From NCBI RefSeq assembly GCF_021653995.1, contig NZ_JAJJOZ010000003.1:124001-188000 (forward strand): a DNA stretch of 64,000 nt, given 5' to 3'. This document shows, piece by piece, positions 61,558-64,000 of the stretch. Made by a program: the position numbers and the translations under genes. The notes under the pieces were generated by a model, which did no database searches, was not told the origin of the DNA, and saw only the letters and a list, made by a program, of their open reading frames with translations. This stretch comes from Allopusillimonas lactea. GTDB lineage: Bacteria > Pseudomonadota > Gammaproteobacteria > Burkholderiales > Burkholderiaceae_B. Position 1 is the first letter of the stretch, and each line of letters begins with the position of its first letter.

Positions 61558-62088
61558 ATGACACTGCGAGTTCTAGACCCACGCGCGTCAGCGGAAGGGG
61601 GTGCGCTTCGCCTGGCCCCGCCGCTCAAGTCGCTTGCGGGTGCGGTGATCGGGATGATTGATAACGGCAAGATCGGCACCGCCCAGTTTTTCACGCATCT
61701 GGCGGAAATCCTCCGTTCGCAGTACGGGGCGAGGGAGTTCTTGCGCGTGCGTAAACCCGATGCAACCAAACCCGTTCCTCCCGACCTTTTGGCGAGCATT
61801 GCCGGCGCGGACGCTGTCCTCGCCGCCATGGGTGACTGAGGCTCTTGTTCGTCGTGCAGTCTGCATGACGCCATTGAAGCTGAGCGGTTGGGGATTCCCG
61901 CCGTCGGCATAATGACTGATCGCTTCGTGCGTAGTGCGGAGTTGATGGGTGAGCTTAACGGCTTGCCGGGGTATCCATTTGCTGTTATCGATCACCCCAT
62001 TTCCAACAACAGCGACGAGGTGCTTCGTCAGAAGGCTGAAGTAGCGGCCAAACAGATCGTGTCTCTTCTGACCGAGCGGGCCTCATGA
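61558..62088 (+). CDS. UGSC-motif selenoprotein; TGA at 61837-61839 read as selenocysteine
   Basis: 176 residues if the in-frame TGA is decoded as Sec94, 93 if it stops. The reading continues after the TGA as GSCSSCSLHDAIEAERLGIP and runs 82 more codons to TGA at 62086. AVLAAMGD-U-GSC is the hallmark of the UGSC (seleno)protein family known mainly from metagenomes. C97 and C100 could form selenenylsulfide partners. AAAGGAG precedes the ATG. Supporting facts: a SECIS hairpin 10 nt after the TGA, and tRNA-Sec plus selB 2.4-4.5 kb away. A redox or reductive-cleavage role is inferred. Confidence 0.93.
61850..61870 (+). promoter_or_regulatory. Bacterial SECIS element
   Basis: Nine base pairs (arms 61850-61858 and 61862-61870, one G-U) with loop GTC, or AGTCT if the last A-T opens. 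It begins 10 nt after the TGA and lies within the coding sequence, as SelB-dependent bacterial SECIS do. The apical TGCAGTCTGCA closely resembles the E. coli fdhF element TGCAGGTCTGCA, with the loop G and U that SelB contacts. Confidence 0.88.
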
Positions 62089-62164
62089 TGCCGCCGTATG
62101 AGTACTCCCTCATCAACGAGGGGATGACGCGCACGGTAACGCTTACGTTGAGAAGAGGTGCTCT

Positions 62165-63400
62165 GTGGGTGCACTGACGCATTTGCGCGTACTGGATCTG
62201 ACACGGGTCCTGGCTGGCCCCTGGGCCAGCCAGATTCTGGGTGATCTGGGGGCTGACATCATCAAGATCGAACGCCCGGGCCAAGGCGATGATACGCGTG
62301 CATGGGGGCCGCCCTGGATGGATGTGCCGCACCAGGAATCCATGCCGCAATCGGCCTATTTCGCCGGTGCGAATCGCAACAAACGTTCCATGGCCGTTGA
62401 TCTGTCTAGCCAGGAAGGCCGTCAGATTGTCAGCCAGCTTGCCGCGGAAAGTGATGTCGTCATCGAAAACTTCAAGGTTGGCGACCTGAAAAAATACGGG
62501 CTTGATTACGCAAGCTTGTGCGAGGCCAATCCTCGCATCGTGTACTGCTCCATCACTGGTTTCGGACAGTCAGGGCCTTATGCGGAACGCCCTGGATACG
62601 ATTTATTGATTCAGGCGATGGGCGGATTGATGAGCATCACTGGACGTCCCGATGAGGAGACGGGCGGCGGGCCGCTCAAGGTGGGCGTCGCGGTCGCCGA
62701 CATCCTGACGGGGCTTTATGCCACGGTCGGCATACTTGCCGCGCTCGCGGAGCGAGATCGATCTGGAATAGGCCAACACATTGATGTTTCACTGTTGGAT
62801 GTGCAGGTCGCAACCCTTGCCAATCAGGCTATGAACTACCTGGCAACGGGAGAGCAGCCTCGTCGCTACGGCAACGCCCATCCGAATATCGTGCCCTACC
62901 AGGATTTCCCGACTTCAGACGGCTACGTCGTTGTCGCGGTGGGAAACGACGGCCAGTTTGCGCGTTTTTGCGACGCCCTCGGGGCGCCGGAGTGGGCTGA
63001 CGATCCACGCTTTCGAACCAACACCGCACGCCTGGCGTCGCGGCAAGTGCTTATTTCGTTGATCTCTCAGCGCATGCGCGAAAACCCGTCAAGCCACTGG
63101 CTGCGTGTGCTGACCGACCACGCCGTACTGTGCGGGCAGGTGAACGAACTGCGAGAGGTGTTCGACCATCCGCAGGTCATACACAGAAAAATGAAGGTGC
63201 CCATTCCAGGTTGCACAGAGACCGAAGCGGCTATGGTGGGCAGCCCTTTGCATATGTCGCGCACGGGCGTCGAATATCGCAGGGCACCGCCCACACTCGG
63301 CGCACATACGCATGAGGTGCTGAGCACCGTGCTGGGTTTGAACCCAGAGACGATAGACGGTTTGCGACAACGCGGTGTGATCGGTTTGCATGAGGCGTAG
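62165..63400 (+). CDS. Class III (CaiB/BaiF) CoA-transferase
   Basis: 411 residues from a GTG start with GAAGAGG upstream. Signatures: VLDLTRVLAGPWASQILGDL, GADIIKIERPGQGDDTR, NRNKRSMAVDLS, ITGFGQSGPYAERPGYD and LIQAMGGLMSITGRPD. It lies 76 nt after the selenoprotein gene on the same strand, and a Bug receptor follows. It probably makes the CoA thioester of the acid used by this operon. A small hairpin in each flanking gap suggests processing. Confidence 0.93.
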   Translation: MGALTHLRVLDLTRVLAGPWASQILGDLGADIIKIERPGQGDDTRAWGPPWMDVPHQESMPQSAYFAGANRNKRSMAVDLSSQEGRQIVSQLAAESDVVIENFKVGDLKKYGLDYASLCEANPRIVYCSITGFGQSGPYAERPGYDLLIQAMGGLMSITGRPDEETGGGPLKVGVAVADILTGLYATVGILAALAERDRSGIGQHIDVSLLDVQVATLANQAMNYLATGEQPRRYGNAHPNIVPYQDFPTSDGYVVVAVGNDGQFARFCDALGAPEWADDPRFRTNTARLASRQVLISLISQRMRENPSSHWLRVLTDHAVLCGQVNELREVFDHPQVIHRKMKVPIPGCTETEAAMVGSPLHMSRTGVEYRRAPPTLGAHTHEVLSTVLGLNPETIDGLRQRGVIGLHEA

Positions 63401-63474
63401 CACTCCCTTATGCAAGAAGGGATGTCATACAAGAAAGCAAGATAGATGAAAGCAAAATAACCATCGGAGACATT

Positions 63475-64000
63475 ATGCAATCCCAAACCCCCAAGCGGAC
63501 GCTCTTCACGCGCCGCCACTTTCTTGCAACGACATTGGCCACGGTGGCCAGTGCAACAGGTGCGGTAGCCTACGGCGCCAACCCGCGCGGCAAGCCGGTG
63601 CGCGTCGTCGTTCCCTTTCCTCCGGGCGGCCCTACGGACATGATCGCCCGCATCGTGAGCCTGGCCATGGGCGAACAGGTGGGCAGCGCTTACGTCATCG
63701 ACAACAAATCCGGCGCGAGCGGCATGATAGGCGCCAATGCCGTCGCCAAGGCGCAAGCAGACGGCTCAACGCTTCTGATGAACGTCTCCGCGCACGTCAT
63801 CAACCCGCTGATCTATAAAGAAGTGCTGGACGATCCCTTGAAAGATTTCACGCCGATCACCAAGCTTGCTTCCACGCCCATCCAACTGGTCGTCAGCGCG
63901 GATTCGCCCTTCAAGACATTCGAGGATCTCGTCACGGCCGTTAAAGCCAATCCCGAGAAATATACGTTCGCTTCCTCAAGCATCGGCGCGCCCGGTCATC
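63475..64000 (+). CDS. Bug-family (TctC-like) periplasmic solute receptor, cut by window edge
   Basis: 175 residues visible; the frame is open to the last base. The N-terminus has RRHFLATTLA, a twin-arginine-like motif, so Tat export is possible, unlike the Sec-type leaders of the other three Bug proteins here. Then come VVPFPPGGPTDMIARIVSLA and DNKSGASGMIGANAVAKAQADG. It follows the CoA-transferase by 74 nt. It would supply the operon with its carboxylate. The C-terminal half lies beyond the window. Confidence 0.9.
   Translation, partial: MQSQTPKRTLFTRRHFLATTLATVASATGAVAYGANPRGKPVRVVVPFPPGGPTDMIARIVSLAMGEQVGSAYVIDNKSGASGMIGANAVAKAQADGSTLLMNVSAHVINPLIYKEVLDDPLKDFTPITKLASTPIQLVVSADSPFKTFEDLVTAVKANPEKYTFASSSIGAPGH

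Noticed and set aside
61837..61839. TGA as the true stop of a 93-residue gene
   Set aside because: The frame continues with the family motif GSC and 82 conserved-looking codons, a SECIS hairpin follows, and selB and tRNA-Sec are close by.
1..64000. CRISPR array, prophage or rRNA operon
   Set aside because: No regularly spaced repeats, phage structural genes or rRNA sequence were seen.

Overview
The window looks like chromosome of a betaproteobacterium of the Alcaligenaceae/Burkholderiales type (inference). It carries four orphan Bug-type (TctC-like) periplasmic receptors, three class III CoA-transferases, a LIV-type ABC importer, FCD-type GntR regulators and TetR/AcuR with AcuI. Coding density is high and GC content looks high in most genes. 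The leftmost glycan genes and the RloAB pair look visibly less GC-rich (by eye, not counted).

Layout. 1-4727 (minus): six tightly overlapping surface-glycan genes, the last one cut by the window edge. 4936-5120: decayed right end of an IS66-family element. 5201-10962: initiating sugar-phosphate transferase, the four dTDP-L-rhamnose genes and galU. 11148-16698: TetR/AcuR regulator with two matching operators, acrylyl-CoA reductase, acyl-CoA dehydrogenase, Bug receptor and acyl-CoA ligase. 16884-22353: Bug receptor, oxygenase reductase and MOSC protein (minus), then RidA, GST, class II aldolase and XRE-cupin regulator (plus). 22487-34140: LIV transporter facing a catabolic operon (crotonase, epimerase, SDR, hydrolase), then GntR, an AtzG-like protein, AtzE-like amidase and CoA-transferase. 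34205-34615: wreck of a hydantoinase B gene. 34718-36668: RloA/RloB ATPase-effector pair, a probable defence system. 36985-43387: GntR, CoA-transferase, MmgE/PrpD, DUF35 protein, thiolase and Bug receptor; two near-identical palindromes suggest one regulator for the whole block. 43855-46791: nitric oxide reductase with an unusual dihaem partner. 46799-54184: NodT/HlyD/RbbA/YhhJ export system with a divergent TetR. 54201-57019: unknown secreted protein and a LysR regulator.

57037-64000 is the most interesting part. On the minus strand lie a thioredoxin-reductase-like flavoprotein, the selenocysteine tRNA gene and selB. Divergent from them is an operon in which an in-frame TGA at 61837-61839 splits one gene into two apparent ORFs. 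Read as selenocysteine, it gives a 176-residue UGSC-motif protein, and a fdhF-like SECIS hairpin lies 10 nt after the TGA. The operon continues with a class III CoA-transferase and a Bug receptor, so the whole appears to be a selenium-dependent catabolic or redox module carried together with part of its own decoding machinery. selA and selD are not in the window.
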